Source: an uncultured Duncaniella sp.
GTDB taxonomy: Bacteria; Bacteroidota; Bacteroidia; Bacteroidales; Muribaculaceae
Direction: 5' to 3'
Assembly: GCA_910586665.1 (NCBI GenBank)
Contig: CAJUIX010000006.1
Span: forward strand, 1-64,000
Length of the DNA: 64,000 nt
The notes beneath the pieces were generated by a model, which saw nothing but the letters and a program-made list of their open reading frames with translations, ran no database searches and was not told the origin of the DNA. The position numbers were made by a program, and so were the translations under genes. Each line of letters starts with the position of its first letter. Within the stretch, counting starts at the first letter, position 1. Positions 48,101-55,626 of this stretch are shown here, one piece after another.

Positions 48101-49328
48101 CAATATCGGCAGTCATTATGGCATTTAGATATACTTCCCCCTCACCATTGACTCTCCAAGCAAAAGTCTTGAGATCTTCGGGGCTTTTTATTTCCATAGT
48201 CGTGCCGTCAAGGGTGGGATAGTTAACCTTGTATTCACGTTCCCCGACATCGAAATTAAACCCGTTTCCGGCGAAATACTCATATCCTTCCTCCTCGTTG
48301 CCGTTTCTCAGGATATAGTCGGGGTCGATAAGGAAATCAAGATATTTGCACCCTTTACCTGTTTGGTAATCATACCAATGCGAGAAATTTTCTTTATATT
48401 GATCTTGTTCCGACATCTGATAGTAGGGGTACAGTGCAATGGCATCTCCCTGGATGGCATACAATTCATGGACAGTCACATGGGTTGGCTGGCGGCTACC
48501 GTTTTTCACGTCCGGATCGTTGGTGCTGTCAAGCATCTTCATGTTCGGTATGATGATATTTTTGGCTGCGAGATAATCCGTGTCGTGACTCCATTCGCTA
48601 TTCCCGTTATATCCGTTTTTCCACCAGTCATTTCCCTTATCGTCTTTCATTTCCATAGCAGTACGATTGTCTTCATTCAACACGCTCTGGGTGTTTATGA
48701 AAGTATAGCCCTGGAGGAAATCGAGATAGTCTGTTGTGAGGCGGAAGCGGTCCACGAGATTTTCCGAATAATTTTCCGTGCGGCCGATTCTGTAGAGCTG
48801 GAATTCTGACATGGCCATGCGGCGCTTCCCGTCTTCTGAAAGCGTCTTGGTATTGTTGGCCGTCACATAGAAGCGTAGGGCACTGACTCCCTTCGTGCGG
48901 AGTATTTCCGGGTTTATGCGTGCTGAATATTCCTTGGTTCTATTGCCTCGGAAGAGAAAGTAGGCATGGGCTATTACTTGCCAATCATCATCAACCTTTC
49001 CATAAATTTTAAAAGCTGTCGGTGCCATTCCGTGATCCTCGCTGCGTCGACGTAGATAGACCACGAGGTCTTCGTTGTCTCCGTCAAGACGGAATTCATA
49101 ATCAAAACGGATTTCAATATATTGCCCGTCGGGATCCGTGGTCGCGTCGTGGATCGATTCCCAAGCGGTGTTCACGTCGTTGTCAATCAGCACACCAAGA
49201 TTGTCATCTGGTTTCGTAGCGTTGGAACTGAGCTGGCTGACATCTTTTATAAGCGCCTCTCTTGCCTCTCCCGGGAGGAAGGTGAGCATTGTCAGTACTA
49301 ATATGATTGGTCTGAATATCTTGTTCAT
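42186..49328 (-). CDS. Giant (2380-residue) surface protein with F5/8C-like, GLUG-like and T9SS sorting domains
   Basis: A signal peptide (VLTMLTFLPGEA) precedes an F5/8-type-C-like domain (about 20-165; VLIDNDVNTAWES, GQYIEIRFDYEF). A region with GLUG-like repeats follows at about 390-620 (NGNGHTIKNLKIKRDWIGSGLFGNI, INAGGILGGNWGAG). A long, mostly beta-rich middle follows without an obvious family. The last ~80 residues (NVYDTMGRCIANH, FNLCKGIYIVKATD, TEKILVR) are a typical type IX secretion type-A sorting domain. The protein would be exported by T9SS and anchored at the surface. It starts 49 nt after the previous fimbrillin-like gene and is followed 2 nt later by DUF1573. It may be an adhesin or a fimbrial tip partner, by analogy with Mfa5; this is inference. 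Confidence 0.82.
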   Translation of the reverse strand: MNKIFRPIILVLTMLTFLPGEAREALIKDVSQLSSNATKPDDNLGVLIDNDVNTAWESIHDATTDPDGQYIEIRFDYEFRLDGDNEDLVVYLRRRSEDHGMAPTAFKIYGKVDDDWQVIAHAYFLFRGNRTKEYSARINPEILRTKGVSALRFYVTANNTKTLSEDGKRRMAMSEFQLYRIGRTENYSENLVDRFRLTTDYLDFLQGYTFINTQSVLNEDNRTAMEMKDDKGNDWWKNGYNGNSEWSHDTDYLAAKNIIIPNMKMLDSTNDPDVKNGSRQPTHVTVHELYAIQGDAIALYPYYQMSEQDQYKENFSHWYDYQTGKGCKYLDFLIDPDYILRNGNEEEGYEYFAGNGFNFDVGEREYKVNYPTLDGTTMEIKSPEDLKTFAWRVNGEGEVYLNAIMTADIDFYEEVNPFQPIGYAGNPYKGIFNGNGHTIKNLKIKRDWIGSGLFGNISDGAVICNLTLDENCLLTGYQGVGVVGLTRNSAEKPAIIHGVINKGSVEIHSYKDGETEYNNVINAGGILGGNWGAGPVIISDCGFEGSVSGGKENGSITGWIGDNKSTISGCYNTGTCSESNFYRTDQGKDKYAKIESCYDKNKNNELPPTPESLNTPDFVSSLGGTWKIKDGILTPGVKSDFVINACGNVSLPRSYGTVATFFHPRDPLADSELQPLFEDPKGEYIIAADFSQTFSQAQHVFEETKEIHEPTIQFRHIFRIKGGKAFAEEFSSSTEKNLEYVRKNMRHITACAGKDFQIRFDSPIPAQTQTRSKWYYKISDSDYRRVCSMLLRIVDPNGKEITLDIDRPDEWSKEGVDGNGKIYRIPNDDIIFYPAESFSGQGSRIIDNVTYNICGGGGSYYRMLACKSDKAKAGRYTVQLIGKDFNGNVIKICDGKDNDLIVQEMQITFLPTSGAVMVTEEELKDKQYEKATTAFLGNRYGEPKQKIDYDEYRYLEIKTGENGNTEGVADPQLYIWSNTYDHNEKDDENKDIVFSQISKYYKWPIDWEQSNYAFGYNRREDYNMYMVANNTLCTPYHAATDNIGKDKNFNKGYGLYDRLFYDTKGDQSGYFYYVNAAADPGVMAKLRLDNFCKGTTIHVSAWIAECSLSPEKANLSFNFVARLKNGERIPLHSHVTGYVPHQGKWMYVYFNFVPILSDKIDSTNLPDSDKNFYEVDYYELELDNNCKSSDGADYMIDDIRVYLVTPNVYANQIEPVCDKANSTTVKISASFDVLLQSLGLTESETGDDIDIYYTFIDKEKYDLVYSDTKSVEEAFRESRLEYKYRGEDTETYYGRLTFNTKFDNNEDYHKPDDVKLSHKAFKETDEAGNRLIVFNTSPTDDNMQSGKEYMIVLFTTDTEEAIPTGGPDYNDFDLGGQCCKSCVFSVKAAHTIKIDGEIVTENSVIDICKNQSPVIQVDLHGKAENGDDKIVPVQENACMDWFDGSMEEFTSTKEGGTDLWEAMIQFRAAYPDAEDYNVEPTDDFTEEMKQIIEKYAKQEPEGKIRPRLHLYQRSYIFPPINLPDNQSEGEAYVLAIPIEKTIVKEGKTYLICTQPTEVGIKVRKRAPLLSNGIPEGITYPDVIDWVPLRIGLRQLANVSSGVGKELWMPIRKVVPVTKNVSSMQMSADRGIYLVGSTDPEYIELEDPDAKSDDGSNATERALMSIGELTGLSATKDLESEGIIKMKFNNSFRFKEGYEYKLRFNYQEKPVDSATDEEVCDGQVVFIIKVVPEYQKWTGIENQNWNNDLNWRRISSTELCATAAKPGYTTDDSDNDNKSSYAPLDFTKVIIANQSEAPDNQPNDPYPHLFENKKTDITVEKNIYNWSTESDDKTAGEATLFIKYDMAATIKKNDLSDFADGNVHCRPWYANTCEQIHFESGSEIMNQQHLTYQKAWVDMEVSPSRWYTLSSPLRSTVAGDMYLPTAGARQNTEYFTAINFTDAGYDRFKPAVFQRSWNKASAAVYEFDATAGDAPRNVRVLTTWSNVFNDVNETYGAGQGFSVKADVSKLENEPEKVLFRLPKADMKYSYFTEAGATNSSHDTDIDRSGHYLLNPTEGEITVVAATESNKYFLVGNPFMAHLDMKKFLDKNSGKILSKYWIMTGDRQQAGIMTEDGNIVGTVTEGDVVGPMQGFFVEAINGATEKDGIGGCSLTLDYDSDMMCVRPEETDRTPRSGGCDHTVISISAEESGSEAMVILSAGASQDYVGSEDVALIVDPTLESPSTVYTIAGNMAVCINNKLDIAGTEVGVIAAETGKTTLRFSGAGCELGLMLHDRQEDCYMPIYDGMEYSIHGEARDRLFIVTDIVSTLGKNIDISINGRTVKVTSPEAGLEVNVYDTMGRCIANHADGSDRAEFNLCKGIYIVKATDPSHNRTEKILVR

Positions 49329-49377
49329 GATTATGCGTGGCTATGTGGTAAAGGCTTGTGTTTATGTGCTTTGAATT

Positions 49378-50763
49378 CTATTTCGACGAGCGTATGATAT
49401 AGAACTTTCGGCTGTATTTACGGCTCACGGCGTCATCGGCGACGGTGATTTCAACCGTCACCACGGCGTTGCCTGTCTTGTCGGACAGCTCGCCTATGAT
49501 TTCGCCGGTGATAGCATCGGCTTTCGGGGTGCCTGAGGCGGTGAAGATAGACTCTCCGGGAGTGTCGGGTGTCTCTTCGGCCGATACTATATTGACATTG
49601 ACTTTGTCGGGAGCGAGATAGTCGCCGCTCTCGACATCGCGCACTCGCGGAGTGACCACGAAGCGACCCTGCGTCCCGAAAATGAAGTATGACTCTTCGT
49701 TTTTGTGGTCAATCTCCACTGACGGATACCCGCCGATGGGGGGATAGAAGCTGACATCGAGCGTCACGTCCCAGTCGGTGATGCGGACGAGGATGTAGAG
49801 CCAGTCGTTGCGGTTAATCCACTCGGTCTTGTTGAGCATGGCGTGGAGGGCCTCGCTCCCGGCGGCTCCATCGCGGACGATTTCTATGTCGAGGTGGTAG
49901 TGCCCGGTGGGATGTGTGTTGCCGACAGCCCACTCCCTGACGTAGAAACTCGCCGAGCTGCTTTCATCCTTTGCGAGGGTCATGTCGGAGGGGCAGTGGT
50001 AGGTGAGGCGTCCGTGTCGGGTGTCGCTGACGAGCTGCGAGGCCGGGCTTTTGCCGAGATTCCCGTAGTCGGGGAAGAGGCTCACCTGCGAGGGGAGTCC
50101 GCTCGCATCGTCGCCGCTCCCTATGGCGTGGGGTAGGAGTGTGACACTCTTGACCGTGACATCTTTTGAGGTGCTGTTGGTGAAGTGAAGCTCTATTTTG
50201 CCTACCATTCTGACTAATTCGATAGTGCTTGGGCTGATTGCGCCCCCTTTCACGGTGACCTTGCCATAGCCGCTCATCGGGATGGGTTTGTCGCCCCATA
50301 GGTTGAGTTCCTGCTTCCATACGGACTTCTTGAGGGTCTCCACGTCCAAAGTCTTGGTTCCTGTGGCGTCAAACTCAATCCCGGCGGCCTCTTTCAGCTC
50401 GTCGGTGCTGATGTTGGCGAATGCGAGGATGCTGTATTCACCGTCGGAGAGTTTGAGCAGGGCCTGGTCGCGGTCGCCGGGTGTGGTGAGGGGCTTGTCA
50501 TTGATGATGTCCTTCACTTTACCGTCGCTGTCGACCGCGACGGCCCACCAGTGGTGGATTAGTTCCTGTTCTGTCGGGGTCTTGCCCGTGGCATTGCCCG
50601 GCGTTTCAGGCGCGGAGCCGGCCTCGGTGCGCGTGTAGGTGGTGCTGACGCCGAGGGTCTGTGTGGCCTCGGCGCGACGGGGTTCGTCAGTAGTGCCGGA
50701 GCATGCTGCCGCGATGAGGAGCCATGCAGCCGGGAGGAGACGATGGAGTTTGCATATAATCAT
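49378..50763 (-). CDS. Fimbrillin-like lipoprotein (Mfa/Fim family)
   Basis: 461 residues from ATG 50763 (signal with lipobox Cys21, LIAAACSG). An upstream ATG at 50811 would overlap the previous gene and put extra residues before the signal. The N-terminal domain has the fimbrillin layout (GEYSILAFANISTDEL, PMSGYGKVTV, IELVRMVGKIELHFTNST, VKSVTLLPHAIG), and the middle has a NRNDWLYILVRITDWDVTLDVSFYP strand region equivalent to the NHWY block of other subunits. The C-terminal ~100 residues (VEIDHKNEESYFIF, KFYIIRSSK) form an additional Ig-like domain, absent from classical FimA. An accessory or tip subunit is likely. Base composition is GC-rich like its upstream neighbour. Confidence 0.78.
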   Translation of the reverse strand: MIICKLHRLLPAAWLLIAAACSGTTDEPRRAEATQTLGVSTTYTRTEAGSAPETPGNATGKTPTEQELIHHWWAVAVDSDGKVKDIINDKPLTTPGDRDQALLKLSDGEYSILAFANISTDELKEAAGIEFDATGTKTLDVETLKKSVWKQELNLWGDKPIPMSGYGKVTVKGGAISPSTIELVRMVGKIELHFTNSTSKDVTVKSVTLLPHAIGSGDDASGLPSQVSLFPDYGNLGKSPASQLVSDTRHGRLTYHCPSDMTLAKDESSSASFYVREWAVGNTHPTGHYHLDIEIVRDGAAGSEALHAMLNKTEWINRNDWLYILVRITDWDVTLDVSFYPPIGGYPSVEIDHKNEESYFIFGTQGRFVVTPRVRDVESGDYLAPDKVNVNIVSAEETPDTPGESIFTASGTPKADAITGEIIGELSDKTGNAVVTVEITVADDAVSRKYSRKFYIIRSSK

Positions 50764-50794
50764 GGTGCGTGTCTTTGGATTGTTGGCTATTGTG

Positions 50795-52144
50795 TCAGAT
50801 GATGATTTCATCTTCCTCGAGGTAGTTCCACTCGCGGAGGCGGACGCTGATTTCTGAGGAGCTGCGGCTGACTTCGAACTGGTACCAGTGGTTTCGCAGG
50901 ATGTCGAAGCGCGTGCCGGGCTTGACCCCGGCCGGGCGGTAGGGATCGTCCTCGTTGTAATATTTGAAGTCGATGTAGAATTCCTTGCCGTCGTCGTAGG
51001 TGACTATGAGTCGGGTGCAGTCGCTGTCCGTGCGGCCGGCGTTGGGAAATTCGGGGATGTAGATGATGTGGTGTCCCTCGCTGTCGGCATGGATCTGCAC
51101 ATTCCCGGAGCTTTCGTATGGATAATGCTCGTTGTCAGGGGCAGGGGGGAGCGAGGGATAGCCGACATAGTCGCCCCAGTAGTTACCCTTGACGTAGTCT
51201 TTCTCGGAGTAGACGCCCGATGGGAGGGGCATAGCCTGAGTGGTGTAGCGGTTGAGGCTGACGCTTCGGATTTTATAGGCGTGGTCGCTGTCGTCGGCGC
51301 TCCACAGCTCGACTTTGGCGAGGGCGCGGATGAGGTCGATAGGCTCGAGGGAGTCGTAGGTGACGCCGGGGCTGACTTCGACGGCGGCATACTCGTGGAC
51401 GCCGAACATGGCTATCTTGTCGGCCTTGGTCAGCTCGGGCTGTGGGAAGCGTAGGGTGCCTTCGGCGGCTTCGGGGCTGTCGCTGTAGAGGATTGGTGCC
51501 GACTGCTCGAAGAGGCCGCTGAGCGTCGAGCCTGCGGTGAGTGCGGGATAGTTGCCGCGCCAGTTGGCCATGATGACCACCTTGAAGCCGGCGGCGTTGA
51601 TAGCGTCGCGGACCTCGGCGGGGATTTCAAAGTAGATGTAGTAGAGGTTGTCGGTGAGGGGGCTGATGGCGGGCTTTTCGGGCGTGAAGAGCCAGCTGCC
51701 GCCGGTCATGGCGTCGGCGGGTGTGTCGGCGGCGTCGGTGGTGAAGAGGGCCACCCTTATGTCGCCGCCACCTCCAAAGGTGAAGTCGATGTAGTTTTCA
51801 ATGCCGCTTCCGGGAAGGTAGTCGGGGTCAGGGTCGTCGGCGCGCGACGCTTTACTGTGTGTGCCAAAGGCTGGGACTGCCCCGGGCAGGAGTCCTTGGC
51901 CTGCGGTGCGCGACGATGCCCTGCCGCTCCCGGAGGATGTCTGTAGGAGTAGTCCGATGGTGTACGTTGGTCCCTCGTCGGGGCGGGGGAAGGGCTCGTC
52001 AACTGACGCCGACGAGCATGAAGCGGTTGCTACAGCGAGGGCAGCAGTCAGGAGGAGGGCTAATATATGGTGGATGAATTTGGTGCTCGCACGTCCCGTA
52101 CCGAACACCGACGGCATCCACGCCGTTAGTGCAGTACGGAACAT
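50795..52144 (-). CDS. FimA/Mfa-type fimbrial lipoprotein (accessory subunit)
   Basis: 449 residues. The signal peptide core (ILALLLTAALAVATASC, Cys43) is preceded by ~25 polar residues, so the real start may be the ATG at 52117. Fimbrial blocks: PGSGIENYIDF, LYYIYFEIPAEV, FKVVIMANWRGNYPALT, IAMFGVHEY, LIRALAKVELW, RSVSLNRYTTQAMPLPSGVY and a C-terminal RNHWYQFEVSRSS followed by a final strand. The same order of blocks occurs in the lipoprotein at 55627-57690, with which it is clearly paralogous. FimA-family proteins are exported as lipoproteins, cleaved and polymerised by strand exchange. Its start lies 30 nt after the stop of the large tip-like gene. Confidence 0.82.
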   Translation of the reverse strand: MFRTALTAWMPSVFGTGRASTKFIHHILALLLTAALAVATASCSSASVDEPFPRPDEGPTYTIGLLLQTSSGSGRASSRTAGQGLLPGAVPAFGTHSKASRADDPDPDYLPGSGIENYIDFTFGGGGDIRVALFTTDAADTPADAMTGGSWLFTPEKPAISPLTDNLYYIYFEIPAEVRDAINAAGFKVVIMANWRGNYPALTAGSTLSGLFEQSAPILYSDSPEAAEGTLRFPQPELTKADKIAMFGVHEYAAVEVSPGVTYDSLEPIDLIRALAKVELWSADDSDHAYKIRSVSLNRYTTQAMPLPSGVYSEKDYVKGNYWGDYVGYPSLPPAPDNEHYPYESSGNVQIHADSEGHHIIYIPEFPNAGRTDSDCTRLIVTYDDGKEFYIDFKYYNEDDPYRPAGVKPGTRFDILRNHWYQFEVSRSSSEISVRLREWNYLEEDEIII

Positions 52145-52174
52145 AGCGAAGTTAAAAGCTTATAAACTAAGTAT

Positions 52175-55100
52175 TTAATTAGGGGGGGGGGTAATTTGTC
52201 TTAAGAAGCAGGCATCAAGATGGTCTTCATTTTCTGAACCACTCCATTGAGAATTTTTTTGTACATTACCCCTTGTTATAAGGCTCACATCAAATGTAAA
52301 GAAATTCAAATCAAGTCCAATAGCCGTATTCTGTACAGCCCCGGTAGATTCTGTAGCAGATGCGATTGTCCTTGCCCAATATATAGCTCCTTTTCTCATA
52401 TATAAATTTAAGAATAGAGGCATGTATAGATTTTGGAATGGAGCAGAACGGCCACATGAATAACGAAGGACTCCATTACGTCCATCGCCATCCCAATGTC
52501 GACGATGTCCATATCCTGATCTTCCCACAGGGAAGAATACATTATTATAATTTTCAGCTACATTATTAGTTTTGTCCCAATAATATATGAATACACCACA
52601 CATCCCATATTTATCTCTATCTGTTTCAGGCATCGTATGTCGACACCACCCGTAAACTTTACCTGCATCGGTTTGGGTTTCAGTGGCACCGTCGGCATAT
52701 AACACACCGAAGCCTTGTTGAATGTTTTTGGTGTTATATAACGTTTCAAAATCTTGCATTGTTGCTACATTTGTGTCTGTAAAACCACTGTTGCTACCTT
52801 TAATTTCATTCCAAGTTTTAGCATCAGTGGTATATTTATCTCGTTCAGTAGCGATATTTAATTTATTAGGAAGAGTAAAAGTATTTGGAACTTGTCCATT
52901 TTCTGTATAGCCTGAATAAAAATTGCTACTTACATCAATAGGTTCGGTTAAATTCCCGAATTTGAATAGTGAGCCTTCATCACGGGGATCAAGGCCTTCA
53001 GTATCATTACAAATAAGATTGCAAGTATGCCATTTGTTGCCTCCGGGTACAACAGACTGCGCATCATACCCTTGGCGTACAAATATAAGATGTACGCAAG
53101 AATAGTTGTGATAACGAATTCTAATAACAGCATTACGGACTTTATTGTCTGTATTCATCTTATTGAATCGGACATTAAAATCTATATTAGAATTAGTTGC
53201 TCCCTTTATTGTTTGTTTACCATTCAAATTTATAAAATTATCATCACCTAACACTTCTGCCATCCAGGGACCATCTGACTCAAATGCTTCAAATTTTGTG
53301 CCATTATCACTGTCTTTTTTAGTTAAGACAACATGGAAATTTTCATTATTGCCCGATTTTCTATATATCCCTTTGGGATTAGTGATGCGCGTAACTTGCT
53401 CCACGCGTATTATTTGACTTTCTTGCTTGGTAGCTTCTCCACTGCTTCCTATTTTTCGACAGTTGGCAGTCAATCTTATAAATGCGTATCGTGGAGATGA
53501 TTCATAAGGGTTATTACCCGTGTATGCAGCTTCCTTTACTAAATTTTTAGTACGAGTGAATACTGGAAGATTGAATTTGAGTGCATTTCCTACGGATTCA
53601 ACTTCATATCTTTCTCGTCCTTTGTTTGTTTCATCCGTTTTATTAAAATAGTATGTACGTTTACTACGGTCTACAAGTTTTTCTTTTATTGGTTCGGAAT
53701 AATGAGTTTGTATACCATAGAAATAGTTATCATTCATATATTGATTCGGTTCAAAATTGGTCCATTCTTCACCTTTTACATCACCTGCTTTATTTGTGGT
53801 GAATTCACGACGTAAGACGACCATAGATATATCGGTTTCACGAAGGGAAAGGAACCCATTGCCAAGATATTTTGTTCTGCCCTTAAGTTTGTCAAATTCA
53901 CTTTCTGTTGCGTTGGAATTAACAGGTGGTGCATCGTGTTCTTTACCACCTGGATATGTAGGATTATTAAATGTTTCCTTTAAAACTTTAATATCCTCAT
54001 CTGTATATTTATTACGACTGAATGTCGCTGTTTCATAGTTGTCCTCCTCATTATTAAGGAATGGAGATTGTATATCCTTGGCCCCTGTGTAATAATTTCC
54101 TTGATCAGGCCACCAGTTGTTGCCGACTATTTCGGCGTCAAGAGTGGTTACCTCGTAGCCTTCGGGAGGGGTATAGCGGAATCGAATAGTGGAGTCATGG
54201 TTGTAGAGATATGACACATAATAAGGGTCACGAACCTCAAAGCCCGAGTCCTCATTGTATTCAATATGCCAGTCGACGTCATTGCCTTTACCACGGACAC
54301 ACATTGTCACTTTGTAGTGGTGGTTGCGCTCTACATCAAAGTTCTTGAGTGCATCTTTACCGAGCATGAAACGGTATATGATTTTTCCTTTCGATACAAC
54401 TTTGTTGGAGGACATGTCATAATATCCCTCTACTTCAATATAGCTTCCGTAGGGGACTTGGTCCTTCATCTCGTCAGCACCAACGACGAGACCAGAGCCG
54501 TCAGATGTCGGTTCCTGCACTTTATTATCAGGGTCATTGTCAGAGTCTCCCTGCATATTTTCATACAGGAATAGAGCTTTGGCGTTCTCTGCATGAAAAT
54601 CTTTCCTTTTGTCGCCATCCATTATATATGGATGGCCGTTTGAGATGTAGGGCCAGTTGAGATAGTCGTCCTCTTCGCTGTAATATATTACATCTGATTC
54701 GGCTGTGGGACGATAATCGTCTCCTTTATATGTGATAATCCCCGGCCTGCTTGTGTCGTTTGTCTCATTGCCGTTGGCATCTTTGTTGCCGGCAGCGTTT
54801 AGACGACCGATGGCACATTTATCAGGAATATCATGTATGGTGACGCGTCGGATATACACACGGATGTTGTCGAGGAGTCCTGAACCGTCAAAATCGACAG
54901 TAACCTTTGACGCACAGCGGCGCAGCCATGAATGTAGCTTCATGTGGTCCTTGTCGATTGAGACCGTCTTATTATTCATTGACGAGTTGTTTGTTGACGG
55001 CTCTCTTTTCTCTTTTTCATTGGTGAAATAGCCAAGCATTTCGCAGTTGTTGAGCATGTTGGTTTTGTCCCAATTCCTTTGTATTGATAGGAATGACTCA

Positions 55101-55612
55101 CGTTCTTTGATTATTTCTGAGTATTCGTTTTTCAGAACATCAATGGTTTTTCCTCGTGTAGTCTCTCCCTCTGGTATAGTACCGAGATTAGCGATACCGT
55201 AAATATAATACTGGCCATAGGGCAGAATAAGGTCAAATTTAGCTGATTTTGTCCTGTTTTCGGCTTTTACTCCGTTGGAGGCGTCGTCATTTGTGCGGTC
55301 GGCATCTGAGACTGTCAGATTATGGTCTGTTTTTGTTATCTCTACGGGATATCCTTCCAATAACTTGCCGTCAGTGCCATACACTAGCACACAGAGGTCG
55401 TCAAGTCGGTCCATGAGTTTTCCATCTGCGCTTCTCGTGGCGGTTTGAACGCCGGAATATGGCTCAAAATCGAGCTGTGCATGTACGATAGTCTCCCCCT
55501 CGGGATAGTAGCCATTGTGTGGCCCGTAGGGTATGTCGTCAGTGCATCCAGCTATCAGAATAAATATCGGAAGCAGGAGTACAGTGTGTATGCTTTTTAA
55601 GAATGTCTTCAT
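52175..55612 (-). CDS. Large fimbrial tip-like lipoprotein (DUF4906-like)
   Basis: 1145 residues with lipoprotein Cys23 (ILIAGCTDD). The N-terminal third is fimbrillin-like: LDDLCVLVYGTDGKLLEGYPV, GQYYIYGIANLGTIPEGE, WLRRCASKVTVDFDGSG, and NVERNHHYKVTMCVRG. The rest resembles the DUF4906-type fimbrial tip proteins, with repeated Ig-like segments (ESQIIRVEQV, RIRYHNYSCVHLIFVRQGYD) and a C-terminal region YGWCRHTMPETDR and FFPVGRSGYGHRRH. The last six codons are read from a tract of 10 G on the + strand (52182-52191). Big subunits in this position usually cap the pilus and bind ligands. The gene lies 14 nt after the preceding FimA-like gene and is more AT-rich than its neighbours. Confidence 0.78.
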   Translation of the reverse strand: MKTFLKSIHTVLLLPIFILIAGCTDDIPYGPHNGYYPEGETIVHAQLDFEPYSGVQTATRSADGKLMDRLDDLCVLVYGTDGKLLEGYPVEITKTDHNLTVSDADRTNDDASNGVKAENRTKSAKFDLILPYGQYYIYGIANLGTIPEGETTRGKTIDVLKNEYSEIIKERESFLSIQRNWDKTNMLNNCEMLGYFTNEKEKREPSTNNSSMNNKTVSIDKDHMKLHSWLRRCASKVTVDFDGSGLLDNIRVYIRRVTIHDIPDKCAIGRLNAAGNKDANGNETNDTSRPGIITYKGDDYRPTAESDVIYYSEEDDYLNWPYISNGHPYIMDGDKRKDFHAENAKALFLYENMQGDSDNDPDNKVQEPTSDGSGLVVGADEMKDQVPYGSYIEVEGYYDMSSNKVVSKGKIIYRFMLGKDALKNFDVERNHHYKVTMCVRGKGNDVDWHIEYNEDSGFEVRDPYYVSYLYNHDSTIRFRYTPPEGYEVTTLDAEIVGNNWWPDQGNYYTGAKDIQSPFLNNEEDNYETATFSRNKYTDEDIKVLKETFNNPTYPGGKEHDAPPVNSNATESEFDKLKGRTKYLGNGFLSLRETDISMVVLRREFTTNKAGDVKGEEWTNFEPNQYMNDNYFYGIQTHYSEPIKEKLVDRSKRTYYFNKTDETNKGRERYEVESVGNALKFNLPVFTRTKNLVKEAAYTGNNPYESSPRYAFIRLTANCRKIGSSGEATKQESQIIRVEQVTRITNPKGIYRKSGNNENFHVVLTKKDSDNGTKFEAFESDGPWMAEVLGDDNFINLNGKQTIKGATNSNIDFNVRFNKMNTDNKVRNAVIRIRYHNYSCVHLIFVRQGYDAQSVVPGGNKWHTCNLICNDTEGLDPRDEGSLFKFGNLTEPIDVSSNFYSGYTENGQVPNTFTLPNKLNIATERDKYTTDAKTWNEIKGSNSGFTDTNVATMQDFETLYNTKNIQQGFGVLYADGATETQTDAGKVYGWCRHTMPETDRDKYGMCGVFIYYWDKTNNVAENYNNVFFPVGRSGYGHRRHWDGDGRNGVLRYSCGRSAPFQNLYMPLFLNLYMRKGAIYWARTIASATESTGAVQNTAIGLDLNFFTFDVSLITRGNVQKNSQWSGSENEDHLDACFLRQITPPPN
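52182..52191. repeat. Tract of 10 G (+ strand) at the 3' end of the tip-like gene
   Basis: This homopolymer encodes the final Thr-Pro-Pro-Pro of the tip-like protein and ends about 38 nt before the start of the next gene. Losing one base would extend the reading frame by about 18 codons; gaining one would shorten it by one residue. Confidence 0.9.
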
Positions 55613-55626
55613 AATCAGGATCTTAC

